DNA of 64,000 bases, taken from contig NZ_FMAG01000003.1 of assembly GCF_900094585.1 (NCBI RefSeq), forward strand, positions 558,001 through 622,000, read 5' to 3'. This stretch comes from Martinezella multihospitum (GTDB taxonomy: Bacteria; Pseudomonadota; Alphaproteobacteria; Rhizobiales; Rhizobiaceae). Both the position numbers and the translations under genes were made by a program. Below the pieces are notes generated by a model. That model was given only the letters and a program-made list of their open reading frames with translations. It did no database searches and was not told where the DNA came from. Shown here one piece after another: positions 53,376 to 64,000 of the stretch; position 1 is the first letter of the stretch, and each line of letters starts with the position of its first letter.

Positions 53376-54227
53376 TTACTTGTAGACCGACGGCTGGACC
53401 GGGATATCGGCCGGCGGCATGTAACTTGCGGTCTGGCAGCCGCCGAAGGTGTAGCGGGCACCGATGCGGGCTTCGTGCAGGTTCAGACCCTTGTCGTAGC
53501 CAGGACCGCCATTCTCGTTGTAACCGAACATGTCGCCGCCCTGGACGTGGCGATAGCGGTAGCCAACATCGGCCTTGAGATTGCAGCTCAGGTCGATGGA
53601 CGTACCGGCCATCAGCGCATAGGTGAAGCGCCAGCTGCCGCGGCCGTTATGCGTGACCGACCCGTCGCAGGAATCCGGATTGGCGTCCGAGCAGGACGTG
53701 TTCTTCAGATTGCTCCACTTGACATAGGTGCCACCGAGACCGCCACCGACATAGGGGGTGAAGATGCCGTAGGTGCCGAGATCGACATAAGCGTTGGCAA
53801 GCAAGCTATAGGCCGTCAGAGAGGCTAGATCGCGAGAGGTTGCCGCAGTCGGAGTAAAGCCCGGGCCGCAGGCGCCGCAATCGCCCTTCGTGGAGCCCTT
53901 GAAGTCCGACTTGAAGAGATAGTCGAGCGTCAAGTCCGTGCGCAGGTAATTGTTGATCTGGTAACCGACACCGCCGCCAAGCGTCACATTGCCATCGAGC
54001 TTGGCACTGTTGAAATCGACCAGGCTGGAATTGGAACCCTGGAAGTAGTTGGCACCGCGCAGGTTCGTGAAGGCATAACCGACATCGCCACGCAGATACC
54101 AGCCGCTGGATTGAGCGACGGTCACTTCCGGCGCGGGCTGAACCGGTTCCGGTGTATAGAGATCAGCAGAAAAGGCCGACGTGCCGACAAGCAAAGTGGC
54201 AAGTGCCCCCATCAGGGTTTTCATCAT
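53376..54227 (-). CDS. Outer membrane beta-barrel protein, Omp25/RopB-like, paralogue 2
   Basis: 283 residues with a signal peptide (LMGALATLLVGTSAFSA) and barrel strands GWYLRGDVGYAFTNL, TLGGGVGYQINNYLRTDLTLDYLF, IFTPYVGGGLGGTYVKW, FTYALMAGTSIDLSCNLKADVGYRYRHV and EARIGARYTFG. It is followed by a short Pro-rich tail that may reach the periplasm, so it lacks the terminal aromatic residue. GGAG lies 8 bases upstream of ATG 54227. It has its own terminator, so it is independently expressed from its neighbour. Confidence 0.88.
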   Translation of the reverse strand: MMKTLMGALATLLVGTSAFSADLYTPEPVQPAPEVTVAQSSGWYLRGDVGYAFTNLRGANYFQGSNSSLVDFNSAKLDGNVTLGGGVGYQINNYLRTDLTLDYLFKSDFKGSTKGDCGACGPGFTPTAATSRDLASLTAYSLLANAYVDLGTYGIFTPYVGGGLGGTYVKWSNLKNTSCSDANPDSCDGSVTHNGRGSWRFTYALMAGTSIDLSCNLKADVGYRYRHVQGGDMFGYNENGGPGYDKGLNLHEARIGARYTFGGCQTASYMPPADIPVQPSVYK

Positions 54228-54547
54228 GGCTTTGGCTCCAAATTTCTTGCCCTTGGCACAGCAAATGCTTGCCAATTGAAAAGACATGACAGGGATAATG
54301 ATGAAAAGGAGTTAAAACCTGATTAACTACGAATATTTACCCTGTTTATTCAGGAATTATACTTTATTTTATATATTAGAGAATATTGATTTTTAAATAA
54401 AGAGAATAGGATACGACTACCCACTTCCTTTATTTCCTCACAGGAGCGCCGTGTCTGGGCACAAACCGAAGCCCGGCCCTCTAAACCAATTGGCAAGAAT
54501 CGAACCATTACAGTGCTTCGGCCGGGAGATAACTCAGGAGGAAGTCG
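54228..54547. other. Gene-free AT-rich spacer
   Basis: This spacer separates divergent genes. Positions 54340-54415 are strongly AT-rich (TTTATTTTATATATTAG and similar), unlike the rest of the window, and probably hold promoters for one or both sides. The right end has AGGAGG at 54536-54541, the ribosome site of the next gene. No gene was seen. Confidence 0.55.
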
Positions 54548-55108
54548 CTGACTTACCGTCGAACAATATGGGCCAGCCTGGGCCTTGCTCTCATCTTCCT
54601 GAGCCCCGCCACTCTGGCAGGAGCGATGCCGGTCAAGCCGGCAGCGGCCACGGCCATTGCTTGGAACAAGGGGCGCGAGACGGGCTTGCCGATCCCGCGC
54701 TACGTTTCGCTCCGAGCCCATAAAGCACGCATGCGCGTCGGGCCGTCGACGATCTATGCCACGAAGTGGATCTATATGAAGCCGGGTCTTCCCTTGGAAA
54801 TCATCGACGAATACGGCCATTGGCGACAGGTCCGCGATGATACCGGAGTGACCGGCTGGATGCACAGCGCCCTGCTCTCCGGAACACGTACGGCCGTAAT
54901 CGCCCCATGGCTGACGAAGAATGCCATGCTGCGCACCGATCCGAATCCCGCCGCCAGCGCAATCGCAGAGCTGCAGCCGCACGTGCTGGTCTCGCTGCAA
55001 TCCTGCACCGGAACGTGGTGCCGTGTTTCGGTCCGGGAGCACTCTGCCAGAGGCTATGTGAGGCAGGACAAGCTTTGGGGCGCCTATCCCGGAGAAATGT
55101 TCCAGTAG
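54548..55108 (+). CDS. Exported SH3-domain (bacterial SH3-like) protein with a likely CTG start
   Basis: 186 residues if started at CTG 54548. A perfect Shine-Dalgarno AGGAGG (54536-54541) is followed by 6 bases and CTG. The reading gives a good signal peptide (TYRRTIWASLGLALIFLSP, then ATLAGA). No ATG, GTG or TTG occurs upstream in frame before a stop at 54530. The first ATG (54626) would remove the signal peptide. The mature part has two SH3-like repeats: ARMRVGPSTIYATKWIYMKPG and AMLRTDPNPAASAIAELQPH. A periplasmic envelope role is likely. Confidence 0.78.
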   Translation: MTYRRTIWASLGLALIFLSPATLAGAMPVKPAAATAIAWNKGRETGLPIPRYVSLRAHKARMRVGPSTIYATKWIYMKPGLPLEIIDEYGHWRQVRDDTGVTGWMHSALLSGTRTAVIAPWLTKNAMLRTDPNPAASAIAELQPHVLVSLQSCTGTWCRVSVREHSARGYVRQDKLWGAYPGEMFQ

Positions 55109-55131
55109 CTGACTGTCATTCCCAAGTTGAA

Positions 55132-55168
55132 AATACTATGGCCGCCTCGATGAGGCGGCCATAGTATT
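55132..55168. terminator. Bidirectional terminator
   Basis: AATACTATGGCCGCCTC / GAGGCGGCCATAGTATT, a 17-base perfect stem with a 3-base loop, in the gap between the converging SH3-protein gene and glmM. It can end both transcripts. Confidence 0.88.
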
Positions 55169-55194
55169 ATTCCGGAATTACTTCTTTCGTTTGC

Positions 55195-56547
55195 TCAGGC
55201 GGCCGAACGCACGCTTGAGATCACGTCGATCAGTCCGCCGACGATGCGCTCGATCTGGCCGCGATCGTCGCCTTCCGCCATCACGCGGATCAAAGGCTCC
55301 GTGCCGGAAGGGCGGATCACCAGACGGCCGTTGCGGGAAAGCTCGCTTTCTGCATCGGCAATTGCCTGGCGCACCTGAATGTCCTCCAGCGGCTTGCCGC
55401 CGGAAATGCGCACATTGCGCAACAGCTGCGGTACCGGTTCGAAACGGCGACAGACCTCGCTGACCGGCTTGCCCGTACGCTTCACCGCAGCAAGGATCTG
55501 CAGTGCAGCCACGAGGCCGTCGCCCGTCGTGCCATAGTCGGACAATACGATGTGACCGGACTGCTCGCCGCCGACATTGTAATTGTGCTGGCGCATATGC
55601 TCGACGACATAGCGATCGCCGACGGCCGTGCGCGCAAGCGACATGCCATGATCGTCCAGGAAGCGCTCGAGGCCGAGATTGGACATGACGGTTGCGACAA
55701 TGCCATTGCCGCGCAGCGTCTGGCTCTCGGCCCAGCTTTCGGCAATGACCGCCATCAGCTGGTCGCCATCGATGATCGTACCATTTTCATCGACGATGAT
55801 GACGCGGTCGGCATCCCCATCCAGCGCGATACCGATATCGGCGCGGACTTCGTCCACCTTTTTCTGCAAGGCGACGGGGCTGGTGGAACCGCAATTCAGA
55901 TTGATATTGGTGCCGTTCGGCTCATTGCCGATAGTCACGACATCGGCGCCGAGCTCCCAAAGAGCGGCCGGAGCGACCTTGTAGGCGGCGCCATTGGCGC
56001 AGTCGATGGCGATCCGCAGCCCCTGCAGCGTCACATCGCGCGGTAGCGTGCGCTTGGCATGTTCGATGTAGCGGTCATGCACGCCGTCGATACGCTTGGC
56101 GCGGCCGATATTCTCCGACTTGGCAAGATGCTCCGACATGTCCTTGTCGAGCATGTCCTCGATTCTCATTTCCAGATCGTCGGAGAGCTTGTAGCCATCC
56201 GGGCCGAAAAGCTTGATGCCGTTATCCTCATAGGGATTGTGCGAGGCAGAGATCATCACGCCGATATCGGCGCGCAGCGAGCGCGTCAGCATGGCGACTG
56301 CCGGCGTCGGGATAGGGCCGAGAACGAAGGCATCGACACCGGCCGCGGTAAATCCCGCCACCATGGCATTTTCCAGCATATAGCCGGAAAGGCGCGTGTC
56401 CTTGCCGATAACGACGCGATGGCGATGGCTGCCTCGATGGAAGATCGTGCCGGCAGCGATACCCACGCGCATGGCAAGATCCGGCGTCATCGGATAGATA
56501 TTGGATTGACCGCGAATTCCGTCAGTTCCGAAATAGCGACGTTTCAT
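55195..56547 (-). CDS. glmM: Phosphoglucosamine mutase
   Basis: 450-residue cytoplasmic enzyme converting glucosamine-6-phosphate to glucosamine-1-phosphate for UDP-GlcNAc. Motifs: [11 protein letters not shown] at the N terminus, [19 protein letters not shown] with the phosphorylated Ser near 102, metal-binding DGDADRVI near 242, sugar-binding GGEQSGHI and phosphate-binding [12 protein letters not shown] at the end. ATG 56547 has AGGAGTG upstream. In many alphaproteobacteria glmM follows ftsH; here one small gene lies between them. Confidence 0.95.
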   Translation of the reverse strand: MKRRYFGTDGIRGQSNIYPMTPDLAMRVGIAAGTIFHRGSHRHRVVIGKDTRLSGYMLENAMVAGFTAAGVDAFVLGPIPTPAVAMLTRSLRADIGVMISASHNPYEDNGIKLFGPDGYKLSDDLEMRIEDMLDKDMSEHLAKSENIGRAKRIDGVHDRYIEHAKRTLPRDVTLQGLRIAIDCANGAAYKVAPAALWELGADVVTIGNEPNGTNINLNCGSTSPVALQKKVDEVRADIGIALDGDADRVIIVDENGTIIDGDQLMAVIAESWAESQTLRGNGIVATVMSNLGLERFLDDHGMSLARTAVGDRYVVEHMRQHNYNVGGEQSGHIVLSDYGTTGDGLVAALQILAAVKRTGKPVSEVCRRFEPVPQLLRNVRISGGKPLEDIQVRQAIADAESELSRNGRLVIRPSGTEPLIRVMAEGDDRGQIERIVGGLIDVISSVRSAA

Positions 56548-56853
56548 ATGCACTCCTGTCGTTGCTGCATTTTCGCGAAACATGCAGCGGCATCGAAAGC
56601 ACTGCTCCGAATCCAGAGACGCTTCGAGCATCGATGCCTATGGCTCATGCCACAGATTGTAAAACTCGGCACTTAAATTACCGAGACCGCCTATTACAAC
56701 GCGTTACCATTAATAAGCACTAAAAAACCGCATCGGGTGGAGGCGGACAATATTCCAATTCACAACATAAACTGCCCATATTACTTCCCTCGGCTACGAC
56801 GATTGTGCATCGTCGGGCTACCCTTGCCGTGTCATCACTGTGGCATCAGCCGA
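56548..56853. other. Gene-free stretch upstream of glmM
   Basis: These 306 bases show no convincing gene, repeat or hairpin. The middle (56680-56770) is AT-rich and is the likely glmM promoter region. Confidence 0.45.
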
Positions 56854-57078
56854 TCAACAGCAACGGCTCCGCCCGCCTTGAGCCTGGATCGGCGGGCAAG
56901 GAACGGTTCCGAACGAGCAGAACACACAACAATCGCCGGCCTTCGGCTGGAGCACGGCATTGCAGCCCTTGCATTCATAGAAATACTGGCAGGCGTCGGT
57001 TGGCATCGTTTCCCTCGCCTTGAAACCGCAGATCGGGCAGGTAATCGTAGAACCGAGGATCACGGATGCTTTGCGCAT
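56854..57078 (-). CDS. GDCCVxC-domain small protein
   Basis: 74 residues with eleven Cys. CPICG and YECKGC form a zinc-ribbon-like pair, followed by the diagnostic GDCCVFCSFGTVPCPPIQ. I know this as a GDCCVxC domain, which in some bacteria contains selenocysteine; here both positions are ordinary Cys codons. It is probably a metal- or thiol-binding protein. It lies between glmM and ftsH on the same strand. The region just upstream (57079-57150) has a fragmentary membrane-like frame, but no gene is called. Confidence 0.82.
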   Translation of the reverse strand: MRKASVILGSTITCPICGFKARETMPTDACQYFYECKGCNAVLQPKAGDCCVFCSFGTVPCPPIQAQGGRSRCC

Positions 57079-57231
57079 GGAGATATCCGATCATCAGTAG
57101 GGCAATGCCGACGACGAGACCGACCGAATGTCGATTTACGAGTTGCGGCCCATTCTCCGCTCAATTCCGATGCGGGCCATCATCGGTACCAACCCTCAGC
57201 TTCTGTTCGTCATCCGCAACCATCAAGAAAA

Positions 57232-57264
57232 AGGCCAGTTCCCTAATCAAAGGAGAACTGGCCT
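57232..57264 (-). terminator. Terminator after ftsH
   Basis: AGGCCAGTTC / GAACTGGCCT with a 13-base loop. On the minus strand it is followed by TTTTTCTTG. It lies 32 bases after the ftsH stop. Confidence 0.88.
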
Positions 57265-57295
57265 CTTTGTCTACATGGTCAATCGGCTCCGTGCG

Positions 57296-59239
<1,944 letters not shown>

Positions 59240-59355
59240 CGAACTCCCCAGCACTGAAACTTCCGCCGCTTGAGCGACGGCATTACTTGATCCCTAACAT
59301 AGGGTTGCGCCAAGCCCTTGCCAAGGCAAACCGCATCGCCGCATGTTTTTTCCGT

Positions 59356-60681
59356 CTATAGGGCCGAAAGCGGCAGCCGCATATAGGCTTCGCGGCCAAA
59401 AGCCGCGGAAAGGCGATTGGCGAATGTGAGGTCGAATCGTGTCAAAAAGCGGTCGAAGGGCGCAAGATAGGGCACAACCGTCATCGCTGCCGCCTTTGCC
59501 TCCCCTTCCGTCACTGCGAGCGGCATCGCCGCCCGGGCGCGCAGCACCACGCCCTTCGGCATAGTCGCCGGAAAAATCGTCATATTTTCCATGCCTGCGG
59601 CGATCACGCGAACCGGGGCCTCGCGCGAATTGCTGATCTCGAAGCGACCATCCCAAATGCTTTTCGCGCCTGGCAACAGCGGCAGCGGCGCGATATTGCG
59701 GCTTTCCCGCATAAGATAGAGTCCGTCGCGCCTGAGATCGAAGACTACGCCGCCGGCCGTGCGTCGACCGGGGCTGGCACCGTTCACAAATTCGAGAACG
59801 CGCTCCATTTGCACACGTCCGGGCGCATACGCCTTGCCGCCGAAGACGGCAGCAAGATGGGATAGCGCATAAGCGACAGCAACCTGGTCCGCCGAAAGTC
59901 CGGCTCTGTCGATGACGCAAAGCGCCTGTGCGTGGATTGTGACCCAATTATCGAGCCATGCAGCCGCCCTCCCGGAAAGAACGGCGCGATCGGCGCCGCC
60001 ATCCCCGGGCACGCCCGCCATCGGCTCTGCTTGGAGATCTCTGCGCGTACGCACACGCTCGTATTTTATATCCTCATTGCTCGGGTCGTCGAACCAGGAT
60101 ACGCCATGCGCCTCGAGAAAGGCTCTGATATCCGCCCGCCGGCAGGCGAGAAACGGCCTGACGATCCAGATGCGCCGATCGAACAAGACCGCATCGGCAA
60201 TACCTGTGCCATGACCGCCCTGCCCACGGCGCGCGCTGCGCATGGCCATCGTCTCGCGCTGATCGTCAAGCGTATGGGCTGTTGCGATCACATCGGCCGA
60301 AATGTCGGAGGCCAGATCTGCAAGCAGCCCGTAGCGCGCCTCACGCGCTGCGGCCATGATGCCGGTCGGAGGCTTCTCCCCCTCCCAGCGGCGGACGAAA
60401 TGGGAAATGCCGCGCGAAGCACAGAATGCGGCGACCTCGCGCGCTTCATCTGCTGCTGCGGCGCGCAGGCCATGATCGATGCTCGCGGCGCTCAGAGTAA
60501 TATCTTTGTGAGGATGAGATTTCAGCCGCTCGGCAAGGGCAATCAGAAGCCCGGTGGAGTCGCTGCCGCCGGAAACGGCGACCAAAATATGAGCAGGCTT
60601 CGAAAGGGAATGAAGAAATTCCGTCGCGGCGGCTTCGGGCATCAGGACTGTGGCACCGCCGGTCACAGCGTCAATGGACAT
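59356..60681 (-). CDS. tilS: tRNA(Ile)-lysidine synthase
   Basis: 441-residue PP-loop enzyme that makes lysidine at C34 of tRNA-Ile(CAU). The PP-loop is VAVSGGSDSTGL near residue 35. ATAHTLDDQRETMAMR and GTGIADAVLFDRRIWIVRPFL are typical of the N-terminal domain. The C-terminal domains are variable, as in other alphaproteobacteria. It lies 5 bases after the cpoB stop and 116 bases before ftsH. Confidence 0.94.
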   Translation of the reverse strand: MSIDAVTGGATVLMPEAAATEFLHSLSKPAHILVAVSGGSDSTGLLIALAERLKSHPHKDITLSAASIDHGLRAAAADEAREVAAFCASRGISHFVRRWEGEKPPTGIMAAAREARYGLLADLASDISADVIATAHTLDDQRETMAMRSARRGQGGHGTGIADAVLFDRRIWIVRPFLACRRADIRAFLEAHGVSWFDDPSNEDIKYERVRTRRDLQAEPMAGVPGDGGADRAVLSGRAAAWLDNWVTIHAQALCVIDRAGLSADQVAVAYALSHLAAVFGGKAYAPGRVQMERVLEFVNGASPGRRTAGGVVFDLRRDGLYLMRESRNIAPLPLLPGAKSIWDGRFEISNSREAPVRVIAAGMENMTIFPATMPKGVVLRARAAMPLAVTEGEAKAAAMTVVPYLAPFDRFLTRFDLTFANRLSAAFGREAYMRLPLSAL

Positions 60682-60686
60682 GGCAA

Positions 60687-61703
60687 TCAGCAGGCAAGCC
60701 GCTTCTCTTCGCTGGCAACCTTGCCGGTCACAGCCTTGGAGGCCTTGGGATAACGCTTGGTCACTTCGCGAAGCGTGGCGCAGGCCGTGTCCTTGTTATC
60801 GAGCGCAGCAAGCGACATGCCGAGCTTCAAAAGCATTTCGGGCGCCTTTTCGGAGGTGCTGTATTTCTGGTGCGCATTCAGAAAGGTCTTCGCAGCGTCG
60901 TTGTATTTGCCCTGCGAATAAAGCGCTTCGCCGAGCCAGAAATTCGCATCCGCAGCCCGGGAGCTGCTCGGGTAGCTGTCGAGATACTGGCGGAACTCCT
61001 GTTCGGCGACGCTATAGTCGCCGGACAGGACATGGCCGTAAGCAGCCTTGTATTGGTCGTTCTCGCTGCCGAGTGAAGCCGTCTGTGAGCCGGAGCCCGC
61101 ACTTGGCGGCGCACCCGAACCATTGTTGGCCCCCGTCATCGAGGAACCGATCTGGTCGCCGCTCTGGTCGAACTGGATGGAGCCAAGCTGGCTCGGCGGC
61201 TTGCCACCGCTGGCGCCGCGCGGCGCGGCGCTGCCGTTCTGCGAATCGGTGATGACGCCGGCAATATCGTCCTGCTGACCGCCGCCATTCTGCGCGGGCA
61301 CATCGGCTTCGCTCTTCTTCATCGTGCCGCCGGCAGCCGGCGCAGCAGCACCGCCGCCACCACGCTTTTCAAGCTGCTGGAAGCGAAACTCGTTGTCTTC
61401 CTGCGCCTTACGGATCGTCTCCTGCATCTGCAGCAGCTGATAGCTCATTTCCTCGACACGGCCGTTCAGCTGGCGCATCTGGTCCTCAAGCTGCTGCAGG
61501 CGAACTTCGGCATCGCTGTTTTGAACGTTGATGACCGGTGCCTGACCGTATTGTGCTTGTCTTTGGGGGTTGCCGGAAGCCGATTGCGCGGAAGCCTCGC
61601 GGCCCCCGAGATGGATTCCGAACAACGACAAGGCAGAAGCATCGCGTTCGCTACCCATAACGGCAGCGAGACAAAGCATGCTCGCCACGACAAGTTTTTT
61701 CAT
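60687..61703 (-). CDS. cpoB: Tol-Pal system protein CpoB (YbgF)
   Basis: 338-residue periplasmic coordinator of the Tol-Pal system and peptidoglycan synthesis. The signal peptide is residues 1-24. An N-terminal coiled coil covers about 58-106 (VRLQQLEDQMRQLNGRVEEM and following). A Gly/Ser/Pro-rich linker covers about 108-215. C-terminal TPR-like repeats include KAAYGHVLSGDYSVAEQEFR and ANFWLGEALYSQGKYNDAAK. It sits between pal and tilS with its own 161-base upstream spacer. Confidence 0.93.
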   Translation of the reverse strand: MKKLVVASMLCLAAVMGSERDASALSLFGIHLGGREASAQSASGNPQRQAQYGQAPVINVQNSDAEVRLQQLEDQMRQLNGRVEEMSYQLLQMQETIRKAQEDNEFRFQQLEKRGGGGAAAPAAGGTMKKSEADVPAQNGGGQQDDIAGVITDSQNGSAAPRGASGGKPPSQLGSIQFDQSGDQIGSSMTGANNGSGAPPSAGSGSQTASLGSENDQYKAAYGHVLSGDYSVAEQEFRQYLDSYPSSSRAADANFWLGEALYSQGKYNDAAKTFLNAHQKYSTSEKAPEMLLKLGMSLAALDNKDTACATLREVTKRYPKASKAVTGKVASEEKRLAC

Positions 61704-61812
61704 ATGGATCTTCCTGTCCTATTGATTCTTCGGGCCGGAGGGCTCGAACAGGAGATTTTTACAATTGCTCTCAAAAAGCAACGGAGTTCGGCCAAAGTGT
61801 GGTCAAAAAAGT

Positions 61813-61837
61813 AAAGGCGGCCCAGGGGCCGCCTTTT
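61813..61837 (-). terminator. Terminator after pal
   Basis: AAAGGCGGCCC / GGGCCGCCTTT with a 2-base AG spacer, 28 bases after the pal stop. On the minus strand the stem is followed by ACTTTTTTGACC. Confidence 0.85.
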
Positions 61838-61864
61838 ATAGTTCGATCAGTCTTTCTTCGACGA

Positions 61865-62398
61865 TCAGGAGCCGGCGCCGTTGAGCACGGTAACTGCGCG
61901 GCGGTTCTGCGACCAGCAGGATTCATTGTCGCAGGTCGCGACCGGGCGTTCCTTGCCGTAGGAAATCGTCTTCATGCGGTTCGCGGGAACGCCGCGCGAA
62001 GCGAGATAGCTTTTCGCAGCTGCTGCGCGACGCGCGCCGAGAGCGAGGTTATATTCGCGCGTGCCGGTCTCGTCGGCATGACCTTCGACCGTGATGGAGT
62101 AGTTCGGATAGCGAGCGAGCCACTGGGCCTGACGATCAAGCGTCTGGGCAGCTTCGGAGCTGATGGAAGAACTATCGACAACGAAGAAAACGCGGTCGCC
62201 GACATTGACCGTGAAGTCCTGCGGCGAGCCCGGAGTGGCATTGCCGGCACCGTTCAAGCCGAGACCGTTGGCATCGTTCGGCAGACCCTTCTTGGAGGCG
62301 CAGCCAGCCAGCGAAAGGCCGACGAAAAGCGCGATCATGATCGGGTTGCGTGCGAGGTTTTGCATGTGGCCAACGGCCTGGGTTGCGGTGCGGCTCAT
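61865..62398 (-). CDS. pal: Peptidoglycan-associated lipoprotein Pal
   Basis: 177-residue outer-membrane lipoprotein. The lipobox is LSLAGCASKK (Cys at about 33). The OmpA-like peptidoglycan-binding domain has SITVEGHADETGTREYNLALGARRA near 108, with the Asp and Arg that bind diaminopimelate. AGGAGAG before ATG 62398 supports this start; a later ATG at 62365 would give a shorter signal peptide. Part of the tolA-tolB-pal-cpoB set. Confidence 0.95.
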   Translation of the reverse strand: MSRTATQAVGHMQNLARNPIMIALFVGLSLAGCASKKGLPNDANGLGLNGAGNATPGSPQDFTVNVGDRVFFVVDSSSISSEAAQTLDRQAQWLARYPNYSITVEGHADETGTREYNLALGARRAAAAKSYLASRGVPANRMKTISYGKERPVATCDNESCWSQNRRAVTVLNGAGS

Positions 62399-62551
62399 GG
62401 CCGATCTCTCCTATAAGTCTCTATCAGGGTTGCCAGACTGTAACCGGGTTCGGTTAATCCGATTCCAACAAGTATGGTTAATGATGTCCTAAAATTGTCC
62501 GGAAACGGTCCAGTCACAGGACTTTGCGGCGATAACGTGGCAAGCCCTTCA

Positions 62552-63856
62552 TTACTCGAGAAGCGGCGACCATGCGGGGTCCGAAGCGAAGCCCGGCGTC
62601 GGGATCTTCTGTTCGTTATAACCGGTCAGGTCGATCGAATAAATCTGCGGCCCGCTCGCGCCGGACGGCGCGCGGAAGAACATGATGACGCGGCCGTTCG
62701 GCGCCCAGGTCGGTCCCTCGCTATAAGAGCCGGAGGTCAGGATCCGCTCACCGGAACCGTCCGGCTTCATGACGCCGATGGAAAAATTGCCGCCGGCACG
62801 CTTGGTGAAGGCGATGAGATCCCCGCGCGGAGACCAGACCGGCGTGGAATAAGAGCCGTTGCCGAACGAGATGCGACGCTGGTTTGAACCGTCGGCATTC
62901 ATCACATAGATCTGCGGCTGGCCACCTCGGTCGCTTTCGAAGGCAACCTGCGTGCCGTCGGGCGAATAGGATGGTGAGGTATCGATCGCGGCCGTCGACG
63001 TCAGGCGCGTCGTGGTGCGCGAGCGCAGGTCCATCGTATAGATGTTGGCATTGCCTTCCTGCTGCAGGCTCATGATCACGCGCTGCCCGTCCGGCGAGAA
63101 GCGCGGCGAGAAGGTCATGCCGGGGAAGTTACCCACCAGCTCGCGCTGGCCTGTCTGCAACTGCAGCAGATAAACGCGCGGCTGCTGGTTGGCGAAGGAC
63201 ATGTAGGTCACTTCCTGCCGGTTCGGCGAGAAGCGCGGAGTCAGCACGAGGTCGCTGCCGTCGGTCAGCATGCGGACGTTGGCGCCGTCCTGGTCCATGA
63301 TGCCGAGCTGCGTCTTGCGGGCGGTCTTCGGTCCGCTTTCGGCAACGAAGACGACGCGGGTATCGAAATAACCCTTCTCGCCGGTGATCTTCTCGTAGAT
63401 CGCATCCGCGATGATATGAGCGACGCGCCGCCAGTTGTCCGGCTGGGCATAGAACTGCTGACCGAGCATCTGGCTGTTGCCGAACGTATCCCAAAGGCGG
63501 AATTCAGCGCGAAGGCGGCCGCCTTCCTGCGTCACGCGGCCTGTTACCAGCGCCTGCGCGTTGATCGATGTCCAGTCCTGGAAGCGCGGGGTCGAATCCG
63601 GATTGGTGATCTTTTCGATGAAGGCCTGCTTGTTGATCGGAGCGAACAATCCGGAACGCTGCAGGTCCGCGGCAATCACCCCCGAAATCTGCGGGCCGAG
63701 CGTATCATTCGACAGAAGGTCGGTGATGGCGATCGGCATCGGCTGGACGTTGCCCTTGTTGATGTTGAGCTCGACAACGGCATAGGCCGGGGTAGCGAGA
63801 ACTGCCGTCAGGCCTGCCAGCACCAGCAGGAGACGAACGAGGGATTTTCTGATCAT
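62552..63856 (-). CDS. tolB: Tol-Pal system translocation protein TolB
   Basis: 434-residue periplasmic beta-propeller of the Tol-Pal system. The signal peptide ([22 protein letters not shown]) is followed by the alpha/beta N-terminal domain and repeated WD40-like blades with consensus SPDG ([39 protein letters not shown]). ATG 63856 has AAAGG upstream. An ATG at 63877 overlaps the tolA stop and adds seven residues, so translational coupling with tolA is possible. Confidence 0.94.
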   Translation of the reverse strand: MIRKSLVRLLLVLAGLTAVLATPAYAVVELNINKGNVQPMPIAITDLLSNDTLGPQISGVIAADLQRSGLFAPINKQAFIEKITNPDSTPRFQDWTSINAQALVTGRVTQEGGRLRAEFRLWDTFGNSQMLGQQFYAQPDNWRRVAHIIADAIYEKITGEKGYFDTRVVFVAESGPKTARKTQLGIMDQDGANVRMLTDGSDLVLTPRFSPNRQEVTYMSFANQQPRVYLLQLQTGQRELVGNFPGMTFSPRFSPDGQRVIMSLQQEGNANIYTMDLRSRTTTRLTSTAAIDTSPSYSPDGTQVAFESDRGGQPQIYVMNADGSNQRRISFGNGSYSTPVWSPRGDLIAFTKRAGGNFSIGVMKPDGSGERILTSGSYSEGPTWAPNGRVIMFFRAPSGASGPQIYSIDLTGYNEQKIPTPGFASDPAWSPLLE

Positions 63857-63876
63857 ATGTATCAAGCCTTTCAGCA

Positions 63877-64000
63877 TTAATTCGCCGGATCGCTGGCATC
63901 GAAGTTGATGATGACTTCTTTCCAGACGTCATACTTATCCATTGGCAGTTTTTTGAAAGGAGCTGCCCTAACCACAGCTCGCAGCGCGCTTGCCGCGACA
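63877..64000 (-). CDS. tolA: TolA C-terminal end (cut by the window edge)
   Basis: Only the last 40 codons are inside the window. The end reads [20 protein letters not shown] then [11 protein letters not shown] and stop, the typical C terminus of alphaproteobacterial TolA domain III. The next gene on this strand is tolB, whose upstream ATG overlaps this stop (TAATG). The start lies to the right of the window. Confidence 0.85.
   Translation of the reverse strand, partial: VAASALRAVVRAAPFKKLPMDKYDVWKEVIINFDASDPAN

Noticed and set aside
57079..57150. Minus-strand membrane-like frame (HSVGLVVGIALLMIGYLHA) upstream of the GDCCVxC gene.
   Set aside because: No start codon after an in-frame stop; could be chance. 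Kept only as a hint in the findings.

Overview
The window looks like chromosomal DNA of a Rhizobium-type alphaproteobacterium. It is GC-rich with GC-rich third codon positions, carries several families of palindromic intergenic repeats of the kind common in Rhizobiaceae, and encodes DUF982 and DUF6074 small proteins, Omp25/RopB-like outer membrane proteins, a serC leader RNA and an alphaproteobacterial Tol-Pal block.

Layout. (1) 152-3759: four-gene peptide-type ABC transporter operon; no binding protein is inside the window. (2) 3775-14923: divergent CoA-thioester catabolic cluster. A benzoate/2-aminobenzoate-type CoA ligase points left. A flavin monooxygenase/Old-Yellow-Enzyme fusion, SDR, enoyl-CoA hydratase, two acyl-CoA dehydrogenases (one glutaryl-CoA type), hot-dog thioesterase, RidA protein and a hydratase/3-hydroxyacyl-CoA dehydrogenase fusion point right. 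Together they form a nearly complete hybrid aerobic pathway for anthranilate (2-aminobenzoate). (3) 14942-16153: class III nucleotide cyclase. (4) 16308-21125: two SDRs, a LysR regulator, a flavin-dependent monooxygenase and a carboxymuconolactone-decarboxylase-like protein. (5) 21336-25513: OsmC, glycerate kinase, a small zinc ribbon and gamma-glutamyltransferase. (6) 25869-29859: MFS exporter, a dioxygenase-hydrolase fusion resembling MhqO+MhqD, and an exported hydrolase. (7) 29938-32418: L-fuconate dehydratase with a CoA-transferase. (8) 32658-34361: AhpD-like protein, an unknown protein and a His-rich cupin. (9) 34571-37513: methionine importer metQ-metN-metI, with unusual structured RNA/repeat DNA before metQ and between metQ and metN. 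(10) 37577-39358: 2-hydroxyacid dehydrogenase and a Tag-like glycosylase. (11) 39618-43867: an island of small genes (three DUF982 paralogues, DUF6074-like, PilZ, exported and membrane proteins) ending at tRNA-Met. (12) 44031-51247: mnmA, a four-gene phospholipid-type operon (YnbA/YnbB-like), serA, and serC behind a serC leader RNA. (13) 51515-55108: glycosyltransferase family 25, two outer membrane beta-barrels, and an SH3-domain exported protein that seems to start at CTG. (14) 55195-64000: glmM, a GDCCVxC small protein, ftsH, tilS, cpoB, pal, tolB and the 3' end of tolA.

How the genes work together. Region 2 is read as: activate the aromatic acid to a CoA thioester, oxygenate and reduce the ring in one flavoprotein, remove the amino group (RidA candidate), open the ring, beta-oxidise, and pass through glutaryl-CoA to crotonyl-CoA. 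The divergent control region holds two similar inverted repeats that could be one regulator's operators. The right-hand third is conserved cell-envelope housekeeping. No CRISPR array, insertion sequence, integrase or prophage was recognised. The most unusual signals are the complete CoA-dependent anthranilate cluster, the YnbA-like lipid operon with Asn in place of two catalytic Asp residues, the CTG start, the MhqO-MhqD-like fusion, and the hairpins around metQ.
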